A stretch of 64,000 bases of DNA from Pogostemon cablin (Eukaryota; Streptophyta; Magnoliopsida; Lamiales; Lamiaceae). The notes below the pieces were generated by a model that did not search any database, had not been told where the DNA came from, and worked only from the letters and a program-made list of their open reading frames with translations. Shown piece after piece: positions 22,381-33,200 of the stretch. The translations under genes and the position numbers were made by a program. The stretch covers positions 7,462,501 to 7,526,500 of the forward strand of contig CM042993.1 of assembly GCA_023678885.1 (NCBI GenBank), read 5' to 3'. Each line of letters starts with the position of its first letter. Position 1 is the first letter of the stretch.

Positions 22381-24825
22381 TCATTTGTGATCATCGTCTT
22401 TCACGTAGAGAGGAATTCTCACTCCAAGTTCTCTAAGTCGATCAACTATATTATAGAGAAACTCAAAAGTAAGGGTGGATTGTTTATTGAGATCGTCTCG
22501 TACAGTTGGGTGAATGCGGAACCACTCTCCCAGCATCTTGTGCACATGAGAACGGATCATTCTCCACGGCACTGGATATTTCTCACACAACTTTAAGTAA
22601 TCGACTAGCAACTCAGCTTGATCCAGTTTACCGTCTTTACAGGTCTCTTCATCACCCAGTCCCCATTCAGAAGTTCGATACCCAGCAAACAGAGCAGGAT
22701 TCTCAAGAAGAGACTCGGCTGAAAGAATCCCTTCGACCCCAGTCTCTTCTATGCATTGCTTGGCGTCTTCTATGTGCCGTATATTACCATTAGCAAGAAC
22801 AGGAATCCTCACTGCATCTCTAACAGCCTTAATTACTTTCCAGTTAGCCCGAAACTTCTTCCCATCTTTTTCATCCCTTGTTCTTCCATGTACAGCTAAA
22901 AGTGCACAACCTGCCTCCTCCAACATTTTTGCATAGTTTATCGTATCTTGCAGATCGGGGAAAATCCGAATTTTACATGACACAGGGGTATTAAGGTTTG
23001 TAGCCAATTTTTGAACCAAGCATTTGACAAGAGGAAGATTATTCATGAGGAAAGCTCCATAGTTCCCTCGTCTTGCTATACGCTGAGGACACCTATTCAA
23101 GTACCCAAAAGAAACAACAATGAGTTTTATTCTGATGAATCATACAAGATACTCAAGAAATGGTTGCTGGCAATAGGCCGGCAGATAAGCAAATAAAAAC
23201 TTATAACCATTTACTAGTATCATTCCTTTCTTTTTCTACACATGCCTATTGCCTTGGCGTTTAATCATGTGGAAATTACAAGACTTAGGACCAATAGCTT
23301 CTACTCTATGACTCCAATGAGTAGAGCATGCTGATTTCGGGATTAAACGAAGAATACCAAAACAAACCTGCTTTATGAACGACTTACAAAAGTTTAGATG
23401 CATATCATTTGGCGAAAAAAAATTAGCCAATCCAGTGGTAGTAACCAGAAAATGAGAATACAAGAACTACCCAATAACATTAACAAGTTTCTAACACTAA
23501 CGAATTCCTCCACAAAAACCATTATCCATATATCCATCAGAAGTACACTTCTGATCAATAAATACTAACATCAATTTTTCAAGTCAGTCAAATGTGCTGA
23601 GATATAATAATTTTAAGTGGAAGACACACATAAGCAAGCACTTATAATTATATGGTATGATAGGGGTATTTATTTTTTACACTCAAAATTGTAGAATACA
23701 GACCGATACAAAAATCATACCGACCAATACAAGTAAAGGAATCTGCTGTTTGCACAGACGACAGGGAGTTAAAATTATTAAAGTTGTGGAATTTCACAGT
23801 TGAAAGGAGGCAATGGACCCTAATCATGACAACAACAAAAAAAAAAAAGGACTCTCAACTCTCAAGTCTTACACTCTATATAATGGATACAAAGTACTGC
23901 AGCATTATTTATCAAAAATAATAAAAAATTACAGCAAGCATGTCTTGGATCTATACAGTTAAGCTGATAGAAACTGTAATACTACCAAACCATAGTTAAT
24001 ATTTCATTCAATTCCCCAAAAGGAGGAATCACTATCAAGTGAATCTAGTCTCTTAAATCTTTAATACCACTATATCCATCCATCAGAACTTGTGTGCAAC
24101 AACATCTTAAATGGGCGGTGGGGGCCCCTAATGGTGGGGTACACCATTTAGATTTCATTGAGTTCAAAATGTAATTGTTTGACTATCTGAATAAACAAAT
24201 GTTCTGATTACCAGTTAAGACATAAACACCCATGAAATGTACATGTAATTTAATCATCAATTACCCAAAATTAATGTCGACATAGTCGCAGTAAGCCTCG
24301 ACTTTCCTTGCAGCCTCCAGCAATAAATCCGGATCATTTGCGCAGAATTGCACAAACAACGGCCTATCTACCTGTTGTTTCACGCAAAAAAAAAAAATCG
24401 ATAAACACAATCAAATACTACTCAAACATATAAGTCGAAAAGCGCATCAGAATGAGCAGTACCTTACAAGTGGTGAACTCTTGGGCACGGTATTTTTCAT
24501 TTTCGGTGAAAATTCTGGAATGGAGCATCGGAGTATAAGCAGCTTCAGCGCCGTATTTGCGGCAGAGCAACCGGAAAGGAAGCTCGGAGTTGTCGACCAT
24601 GGGGGCGACGATGAGTTTAGGTCGGCCCAGCCTGTTCCAGTGTGCCCAGGCCCTCTCAATGCGGGCCTCTCCGGTCAGGTATCCATTTGGCGTGCCCAAA
24701 GGGATAGGGACTACCTGGTCGGAGTGGCAAGTCGTAATCTCGGAAGAGCAGAGTGCATCGTCATTGGTATGGTCGTCATCAGCGGGCAAAGCTTGTGAGC
24801 ACAGCTGCGGGGTTTGGGTAGCCAT
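22381..24825 (-). CDS. DUS1: tRNA-dihydrouridine synthase, Dus1 type, 3 exons
   Basis: An FMN-dependent enzyme that reduces uridine to dihydrouridine in the tRNA D-loop; yeast Dus1 acts on positions 16/17. Exons on the minus strand: 24825-24463, 24371-24265, 23092-22381, with GT-AG borders and 393 residues. The sequence shows LIVAPMVDNSELPFR (FMN barrel start), RPLFVQFCANDP, the signature DINFGCPQRIARRGNYGAFL across the exon 2/3 joint (Cys at about 158 is a candidate catalytic residue), HGRTRDEKDG, VLANGNI and GVEGILSAE. All are family hallmarks, so the barrel and C-terminal helical part look complete. An upstream in-frame Met at 24891 would add 22 residues (total 415) rich in Arg/Ser/Leu without acidic residues. 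The inner Met has the better context (A at -3, G at +4). It converges with PEPCK. Confidence 0.95.
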
Positions 24826-24887
24826 GTTAAGATGAGAGCTGCGGTTGGGGTTCCTGAGTAGGGGAAGAGAGAGGTATGATTTGAATC

Positions 24888-24929
24888 TCATCGGAGAGAA
24901 AGGGCGGCGACGGCGGAGATTCGAGCCAT
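24888..24929 (-). promoter_or_regulatory. Upstream ORF of the DUS1 gene
   Basis: A 13-codon upstream ORF, MARISAVAALSLR, starts in strong context (G at -3, G at +4). Its stop TGA overlaps the first in-frame ATG of the main frame (ATGA, 24891-24888). It lies about 70 bases downstream of the TATA box, so it should be in the transcript. Confidence 0.55.
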
Positions 24930-24999
24930 CGCCGAGTAGGAATGGGCACGGCGCTTACTTGATTCGAGGGTGTAGGTTTAGGTTATTCACAATTCACAT

Positions 25000-25007
25000 C
25001 TTTTATA
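25000..25007 (-). promoter_or_regulatory. TATA box of the DUS1 gene
   Basis: TATAAAAG on the minus strand, about 110 bases before the outer ATG at 24891 and 175 before the inner ATG. Spacing puts the start site near 24970. Confidence 0.6.
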
Positions 25008-26011
25008 CCCCTCGACCCTCTTTATGTATCCCTCTCCCTCAGCAGGTCTAAATAAGAGGTTACCCTTGCAATTTGAACCCCAGCAATAAATAGGGGAGAT
25101 TGATTTTCAATATTGTGGGGCCTTTCACCAAAAAAAATGAAAATTTTCGGGTGAAACACCCAATATAGTAAAATGATGATTTTTCTATAAGAAGGGAGGT
25201 GTATTTAGTAACTTTATTAATATCTGTCATATTGACGAGAGGACTATTTTTATCGCCACAGTGATGAATTGCTTCTGAATAATTTATTACTCTTATTATT
25301 CGTAACTCATCACACTGACCGTTACATTTGAGCTACTCTTCTATGAGACGGGTAAATATAAGACGGATGGTGAGACGGATCGATTTACTATTAAATTTGT
25401 TTTATAGGTAAAGTATGTTGATTTATAGTTAAAGTATGTTCGTAGTGAATCATATTATAACAGTACTTTAATTTTTTATTTATCATATTTTAGAAAAATA
25501 TATTTTAACAGTTTAACTAACAATAAGCACACTTTATATATATAATAATGATACTTTAATAATGAGTCAACTCATCTCACATAATAAATGTTTTTACATA
25601 TTTTTAAAATTTCTTTTTTGCTGACATTTGAAGGGTATATTCCAAAATACCTAAAATGATCCAAAGCTCTTGACTTGATACTAAAATGAATTAATTTTCT
25701 AAATTTAAAAAAATTAAAAAAATTGTATCTAAATTAACATTTTTAACTTGACTCGAAAATGAATATTTATATTATCTAGTCAAGTAAAAAAAAAAAAAAT
25801 TGACTCTACACATTTAGTATTTTTACATTTAGAAAATTTATAACGTGTCAACATGAAATCAAGAGCTTTTCCATCATTTTGGGTATTATGGGATATATTG
25901 GGTAAAAGAGAAATTAAAAATGAAATCAATTGAAAATCACCATGTTATTATTATTATTATTTTTTTTTGGGTATAAGCTATAATGTCACTTTTACGACAT
26001 AATACATGCTA

Positions 26012-26431
26012 CTCCCTTATTTTTTAATAGTTGTCTTAGTTACTTTAGAGACATATTTTTTTTATTAATTTTATTATTTTTAAGTGGTATTATTGTTCCT
26101 TTTGTGAGTTTTTTTAATTTAAGGCCCGAATTATGAGTAAACTATCAATTCGGGCCCTAAATTATTTTTTCTATCAATTCAAGTCTTAAAAATGATAGAA
26201 AATATAATTCAAGTCTCGAATTAATAGTTTACCTATTTTCAGGTCCTGAATTGATAAAATTCCCAAATAAATTATAAGGTATGTTATGTGTGTTAAATAA
26301 AAAATGATATTTTTTAAATTAAGATCATTTTTAAAGTTGTTAGTTAATGTGAAGTTTATATTTTTAGAATAAGAATTTAAATGGAACACACAAAAACGAA
26401 AAGAAAGACATTTAATATGGAATAAAGGGAG
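26012..26431. mobile_element. Stowaway-like MITE with internal insertion
   Basis: It begins CTCCCTTATTTTTTAATAG after TA and ends GGAATAAAGGGAG before TA. At 420 bases it is longer than its relatives. Its middle (about 26120-26265) contains a separate inverted-repeat block with GGCCCGAATTATGAG, CAATTCGGGCCC and AGGTCCTGAATTGAT, probably a nested insertion. Confidence 0.55.
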
Positions 26432-26540
26432 TAGTGCAAACAAAAAAACATACTAACATCTATAAGATGGAGGATGGAAACAGTATAATTTCATGAAATA
26501 TTCCTCATGCATACAAAATCTTTAAATTAATAAAGTATAG

Positions 26541-26807
26541 GTATTGCGTGAGACCGTATTATGTGAGATAATTTTTCATTTTTTAAAATAGTTATCACTT
26601 TCGATATAAATCATTATCACTTTCACTATAAAATGTGATCAATTTTACTGTAAAATGCTATCACTTTTTATTTATACTATAAATTGTTCATGAAAGAACA
26701 TTATCACTTTTTGTTAATTTATTATCACTTTCCTTCATAAAAGTTATCACTTTCTGACCGTCTCACGTAAGGGCTTATGTGAGACGGTCTCACACAAATT
26801 TTTGTCA
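26541..26807. repeat. Family C (GTCTCAC) MITE, copy 2
   Basis: The left end TGCGTGAGACCGTATTATG is mirrored by the right end TATGTGAGACGGTCTCACAC. The interior is rich in TATCACTTTC words. It aligns by eye almost end to end with 45203-45424. Confidence 0.75.
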
Positions 26808-27186
26808 TTAATAAATTACTCCTAATTTACATAGTATAACATATTAGAAAATATACTCTATTCTATAACTTTTCAAAATAAAAAAAATATCATAGTTTAG
26901 GGGGAATTATGAAATCATTTTTTTACATATTCATAAATTAATTCATTATTATCACAAAATTTTCAATATCTACGTACATTTTCATCCAAATTTACCATTC
27001 TTCTCGAAAGTACTAGCATTACTAGCATCAAGGTCGACAACGAAAAAATAAAAACGACAAAGAAATTAAAGATAAAAAAAGGACAACTCGAACTATTAAT
27101 GGGGATTGTGGTCCTGTGGATGAACTTGAAGCAGAAAGTTCCTTTTTGAGTTGAGCGGGAAGATTGAAGATTTGGTGATAGGGTCG

Positions 27187-27294
27187 ATGATTATAGAGGT
27201 TACGCCTCGCCTGAGTTTGTTGATTCCGAATGTGTCGTCGGAAACTCGAATTATAGTTTCTATGAATGTTTCCTGCCACCAACAATCATCATAA
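27187..27294 (+). promoter_or_regulatory. Upstream ORF directly abutting the SS5-like start codon
   Basis: Starting at ATG 27187, this frame runs 35 codons (a second in-frame ATG is at 27262) and its TAA stop at 27292-27294 is immediately followed by the main ATG at 27295. The reading begins MIIEVTPRLSLLIP. Whether it is transcribed depends on the unknown start site, but the zero-base spacing would favour reinitiation control. Confidence 0.45.
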
Positions 27295-30200
27295 ATGGAG
27301 ATTCTCCTCGCTGCTTCTCCCCCAGGATTTCCTCTTTTCTCCCAAATCAGTGGTAGAAACAAAAATTCTACGAGGCATCAACTAATTCATTGCTCCAGGT
27401 AATGACGAATTGTGTACGTAGTTTACGCCACTTACTTGCAATTTCTGTTGTATTGTTTGAAATGCAAGTTTCACCTGTGTAATTTGATATTGAGTTGAGT
27501 TATGTTACTTCAGGAACAATGGAGAGAGTAACAGCTTGTTTAGGGCTCCTATCATTAAGGAGTAAGTGCTCTTTGTACATTTATGGTTGATTAAGTGATT
27601 TTTTTTATCACTAAGGGATTCATTTACTTATATTTATCTAGGTCGGAAAGCCCCAATGATGTGGATGTGCATCAGGTCTCTTTCTTTTTCTCTGTGTTGT
27701 CTAGTCTGTTATTTTTCATGCATGTTTGTAGCCATTATATCCCTTTTTGATTGTTACTGCAGAACCATTTGAAATCTGTTGGTAATGAACAAGAGAAGCA
27801 TAGCAACATTTGGCAACTATTTGAGGAAGCTCAACGAAGTATGTTCTGTCTATTTTCCTTTATGTGCATTGCATTATTCTATTTAGTTGGCAGTTTTTTT
27901 TGTTGACACTTGTTGTTAGATATACTCTACTTGAACAAACAGCGGCTATTGGCCATGAAAGAGCTGGAAAGGGTGAAGAATGAAAATAACTCATTGCTTG
28001 ATAGGATAGAGCAACTGGAGCTGAAAAGGCAGACGGATGTTATAAAAGGTTCTCGCACTAATATTTGCATTATCTAAATTAGCTCCTGTAGTGTTTAGTT
28101 GTGTTCTTAGTATTGCAACAACAAATAACATGTTTAGACTATTTCTTTCTTTCATGGAATCTGACATGTCCAGATATTTAGATTTTTTATATTGTCACAT
28201 GAAAGGGGCAAAATCTTTGAGCTTTCTCTCCAATTTGTCTAGATTAGGCTGGCCTTTCCATTATTTTCAGTGATGCCACATAAATAAATTTAAAGAAAGA
28301 GTAGGGTCAAATTCCTATTAAGAAAGATGGGTATGCTAATTTATTGTAAGGAGTGGCTATCTATGCACGCTAGGATCTTAGATATCCTTTAGTCTTAAGA
28401 ATGCTTTAGTTCTCTGCAGGATAAATCAATGCCAATAAGTCTGATAGTAAATTTATCTTTGTTGACACTAAACAGATAAACTTACAACCAGCTCAGAGTT
28501 ACTTCTCAGAGTAGATTCTTTAGTTCTCAATGGCATGATTGGCAGTAAAGAGGCATCTGATTTAAGAAGGCTAGTCATGGACTTTAGGAGTAGTTTGGCT
28601 GATAATTTGTATGATGTTGCCTCCAAGAATGATGCTGAATTTCTGGCTGAGCTGCGCCACTTCGCAAACAAAAGCAAAGCGTAAGCTTTATCATGTTTGT
28701 TGCAGCGTCATAGTGTAAGGTCCTCAATCATATCTGTATGAATGCCGGAGAGCTTTGTGTTTTAATGAAGTAATATTCATACTTTATGGTGAAGCCTGTA
28801 GATTTGGTGTTTTTGATTGAACATTTTTTCCCCAAATGCGAGTCCAAATGTTAGTAGATTCCATTAATAAAAGAAAAGGTCCAAAACAAGCAATTTCTTT
28901 GTTGTGAAGGTTTCATTTCAAAGCATGAAATGTAAAGGACGATGTCTAAGGAGTTCAACATAACTAGTTTTTTTGGCAATAACCTTGACAAGTTATTTGA
29001 ATATGCCAATATCTAGCATTCCTTTCCACTCCCACCCTTCTTTCTTTGATAATGCTCGTCTTTATACCCATAGAGAGTCAGGAATCTGGTACCTGTTTTT
29101 GTGCTTCCTGCTAAGAGTTTATACTACTAATTGTTATGATTTTTTCTCTTGTCTGACACTTATAATATTTTTGCGCATTTTGTAATTCAGGAACGGGTTC
29201 CATGTAGTCCACATTTGCACAGAAATGTCACCTGTGGTATCTATTGGATCACTGGCATCATATATAACTGGCTTATCTTGTGCTCTACAGAGGAAGGGAA
29301 GCCTTGTTGAGGTTATATTACCCAGGTAATCATTTATCTAGTTTACTCTTTATTATTTTTTTTGTCTGTCTCGTGTCATTCAGGTTTTAAAACCTTGCCA
29401 TTTTCTACTCCTGAAAAAATACCATTCTTTGAAATTGGTTATGGAAATTGTTTAGAGGTGCAGTTCTACTCTTTAGTGGAGGATAGATAAACAACAGAGT
29501 ATTGTAAAAGGAAGACTACTGTAATGAATTTTTCAAACAAAAGATAGATATTTTTTTGTTTTAAAATTAGTGTGGATTTTGATAAATCTTATGGTTATTA
29601 CATATATAATAAGTTAAGATTCATGTTTATATCTGAAAGAAACTGATATAGAAAGAAATATCAAATGTTGGATAATTAGTCATACATTCTCCCTCATTTT
29701 AATATAATTGTCACTTCTTTATTTGGCCAGTTGTACCCTTGCTTTCAACTTCTATACTGGAGGTCCTTTCTGGATCGCTTTCTTACTATAACTCAAAATT
29801 GTATCTGTTTTAAAATATTAAGTTTAAGCTTCTCTGCATCTGTTCTAATCTCATAATCAATTCATGAAAGTAAACTTGATGGTCATGGTCTCACTATGAT
29901 TCATTAAGTTCCTAACATTATCAAAATTGTACCTGGTCTGCTGAGATACTCCGACTGCTACTTTATAAGTACCATGCAAGCTTCTTATTTCTGTTTGTGT
30001 TATGAGAAAGTCTAGTCAGTAAGTCATACAATTGTTTAGAGTCTCCTGTTTTGAGTTAGTACTATAAAGTCTGTGATTTAAAGCTTCAGATATATTTTTT
30101 GTATACCTTCTGACAAGTGCATAATGTTGTGCTACATTTAGTGAAGTTTCTTTGTACAAATTTACCTTTAAAAGGGAGTGGTAAGGGATTGATTGGGATC

Positions 30201-33200
30201 ATCCAATAGTTCTATCTTTGCTAAGTGCCTCCTTCCTTTTCACTTCTTCTTCAATAACCAACTGAAATGCCTCTTGACATAATTGTGCTAATGTTGCTAT
30301 GACTGGTCTATTTAAACTGTTCAACCTTGTCATACGATAGCCTTGTTTAAAATTTCAAAAGGAGAAACATTCATGTGAAGCTGTACACCACACCATGGGA
30401 GGATGCTTGCTTAAAGAATTTATTTCAATATGAACCTGTAAAGAATTAGTTAAATACAAATGTATTCTTTTCCAAACAAAGATAGATTGCTGATAATTGC
30501 TAGAGGGTCAAAGAGGATAAATTTTGGCGGTAATCTCATTCAAACTTAGCAGAGTACGAGGGAACTTAATGAGAGACTCGGGGGTGTTTGGTGTAATTAA
30601 GAGGAATGGAAAGGGATTGGGAATGGAAAAGGTAAGAAATGTTATGTTTGATTCTTCTTTTCTAGATTCTGCCTGCTATACATGTTTTTCCCTGTTTGTA
30701 TTGGTGAACCTTAGCAGCTGGAAAATCTTACATCTATCTTACCTCTATTAGCTGAGCTGTTGAATGGAATTCTTAAACAGGTATGCTAGCTTGAACCTGA
30801 AAGAAGTTCAAGGCTTACGAGAAGTTGAAGCAGAATTCTACTCATATTTTAACGGTCAATTGCATGGAAACAAGATCTTGACAGGGTGAGTTTGCCATTA
30901 CTCTCTTTGTCTGTATAGATATACTAACCATGGAGAAGAGGGAATTAAGGAACTTTGTATTATCAAAAGAAGACAGGTTCTCATACTGGAATTAAAGCTC
31001 TGCACTTGGTCTTCTCTGCTTACAGTTTGGTGTTTGGGTAAACAGGGTTGTCAGTGGAATTGGAGTCACCTTCATAGAGCCTATCTATTATTCATCCTTC
31101 TTTAGCCAAGACAAGATATATGGTTACCCAAATGACTTTGAGAGGTTTGTGGAGCATTTTCTGTTATTATTGTTGTTATTATTTTAGGATTAAGAATTCT
31201 TATGATGTTATTAATTGTTTACTTGATTGTGATAATGTTGTTACTGGGTTTTTCTCAGAAATCATTATCAATTGCTTTCTGTTTGTACCTCTTCATTTAA
31301 ATAATAATCTTTTAATTGATATGCCTTCAAATGTTCTTGCACATGTATTTTGCACTGGTATTTATGCTATTCTTTTGTCATTCTTGGGTAGATCTTTAAT
31401 TTACTATGCTCTGATAACTCTATGAAGTTTATAATAGCGCCTGTGGCGTCTGAATTATTGATGCTTGGTAACTTGGCCAATTTACATGCTCGTTAGCTGT
31501 TATGTGATTAGTAGTTCGTATTGTATTCTTCTATAGAAAAAGACTCATTACCTGACTATATCCACAGCATCTATTTGTGTTTTGCCTTTTTGGGAATTAA
31601 TTTTACAACTCGATCATGTTCTCTTTGTGTTGTCAGATTCACCTATTTCTCTCGTGCTTCACTGGATTATCTAGTTAAATCAGGAAAGCGACCTGATGTG
31701 CTTCATGTACATAATTGGCAAACTTCTATTGTTGGGCCACTTTTCTGGGATGTTTTTGTCAATCAGGTGTGGTTCTGAATAATTTGAATGTCTCAAAACA
31801 TTTGGTAAACAAATTTGTGGTTTTACCTGTACTCTCATAAAGTCCATTTTTCTATATTCACCTTTGGGATTGGTACTCTGTTTTGCCCTTTTATATTGTG
31901 TATTTTGCATCTAAAAGTCTTTCAGCTACCGTGTTGCCATTCAGCTTATTTAATTGGGAAGTTTGGTGTTGATCATCTTTGGAATACGTGTCATCTCGGT
32001 GAATCTAATTGTAGACAATCTTTACTGAGTCGGCAGACTTTATCTAGCACATATTACAATGCATGCATTTCTGGCCTAATCTTTCAAGCACTACTTAAAT
32101 TTTTTATCTTCTCAATGAAGGTACAACCTTATAATCATCGATTTTCAGTTATGCAGTTATGCTCGTATATTTATTTGTTTGCTTAACTTACTAATCATGC
32201 TTCATTTTTAGCATTTTTTATTATAAGGGCATTATGGAAATTTCATCTGAAATATAACTTCGAGTTTTGAAAGTATCTTTTTTGCTGGGGGGTGGGGGAG
32301 GAGTAGCTTTTTCTTACGTTTGCTTTATATGACATTAGATATTAATGTATACTGATATGCAGGGTTTAGAAGGTACCAGGATTGTATTGACATGTCAGGG
32401 CTTTGATTCCCAGGTAAGTGCCTTCTTGTATGTAATTTGGTTTCCTAACTATATTACTTTTTGCTTTTGTTTCTCAATATGATTTGCGGATTGTACTTAT
32501 GATCTTAATTACTTTAGTGCTTAGAACAGCCTGAAAAGCTGGCGTTGTGTGGGCTTGATCCTTCTAGATTGCTTCGGCATGACCGGCTTCAAGATAACAA
32601 CAGATCTCATCTTGTCAATATATTAAAGGTAATTCTTTTAACTATTGTTGACATGTTGCCTGATCTCCTGGCTCTTCCTTTGTTGAATATATTCTATTTT
32701 ACTATAACTGCTATGATTCATTATATTAATTATTTACACATGGTCCTGCTCTTTAATGTATTACATAAAATATACTCCCTCTGTCCCGTTTCAATGTTTA
32801 CGTTTCTATTTTGCGCGTCCCATTTCAATGTTTACATTTTCCTTCTTGGAATATGGGACCCACCTAAAACAATTAATATATCATCCAACACTAATACACC
32901 TACTCACTTTACATTAAATATTAATATCTTTCCACCCACTTTCTATTAAAATATTATACTTCTTAATCAACGTGCAAAAAACAAACGTAAACATTGAAAC
33001 GGGACGGAGGGAGTATATGCTATCCACAGGAATCAGGAAAAGAGACATATTAAACCAGTAATTTTATCTGCTACATCTTTGTGCATGCTCATATATTAGC
33101 CCATTCTCCATTTATTTATCATTCTAATAAATTAACATCCCCTCCTTTACATTCAGGGTGGAGTTGTTTACTCGAATAGAGTTATCATAATGTCATCTGT

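Larger units (their letters stand above)
25030..27186. other. Intergenic between divergent DUS1 and SS5-like genes
   Basis: It is AT-rich and contains a long Stowaway-like element (26012-26431), a GTCTCAC-family MITE (26541-26807), and a degenerate GAGACGG region near 25345-25590. No gene is seen. Just before the SS5-like gene, base composition rises from about 27100, consistent with a promoter/leader. Confidence 0.5.

Noticed and set aside
30524..30751. Open frame of 75 codons in SS5-like intron 7
   Set aside because: No homology is recognisable, and the SS5-like reading frame joins cleanly across this intron without it.
31120..31425. 101-codon hydrophobic frame overlapping SS5-like exon 9
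   Set aside because: It reads into intron 9; the true frame leaves at the GT donor at 31145 and continues correctly at 31637.
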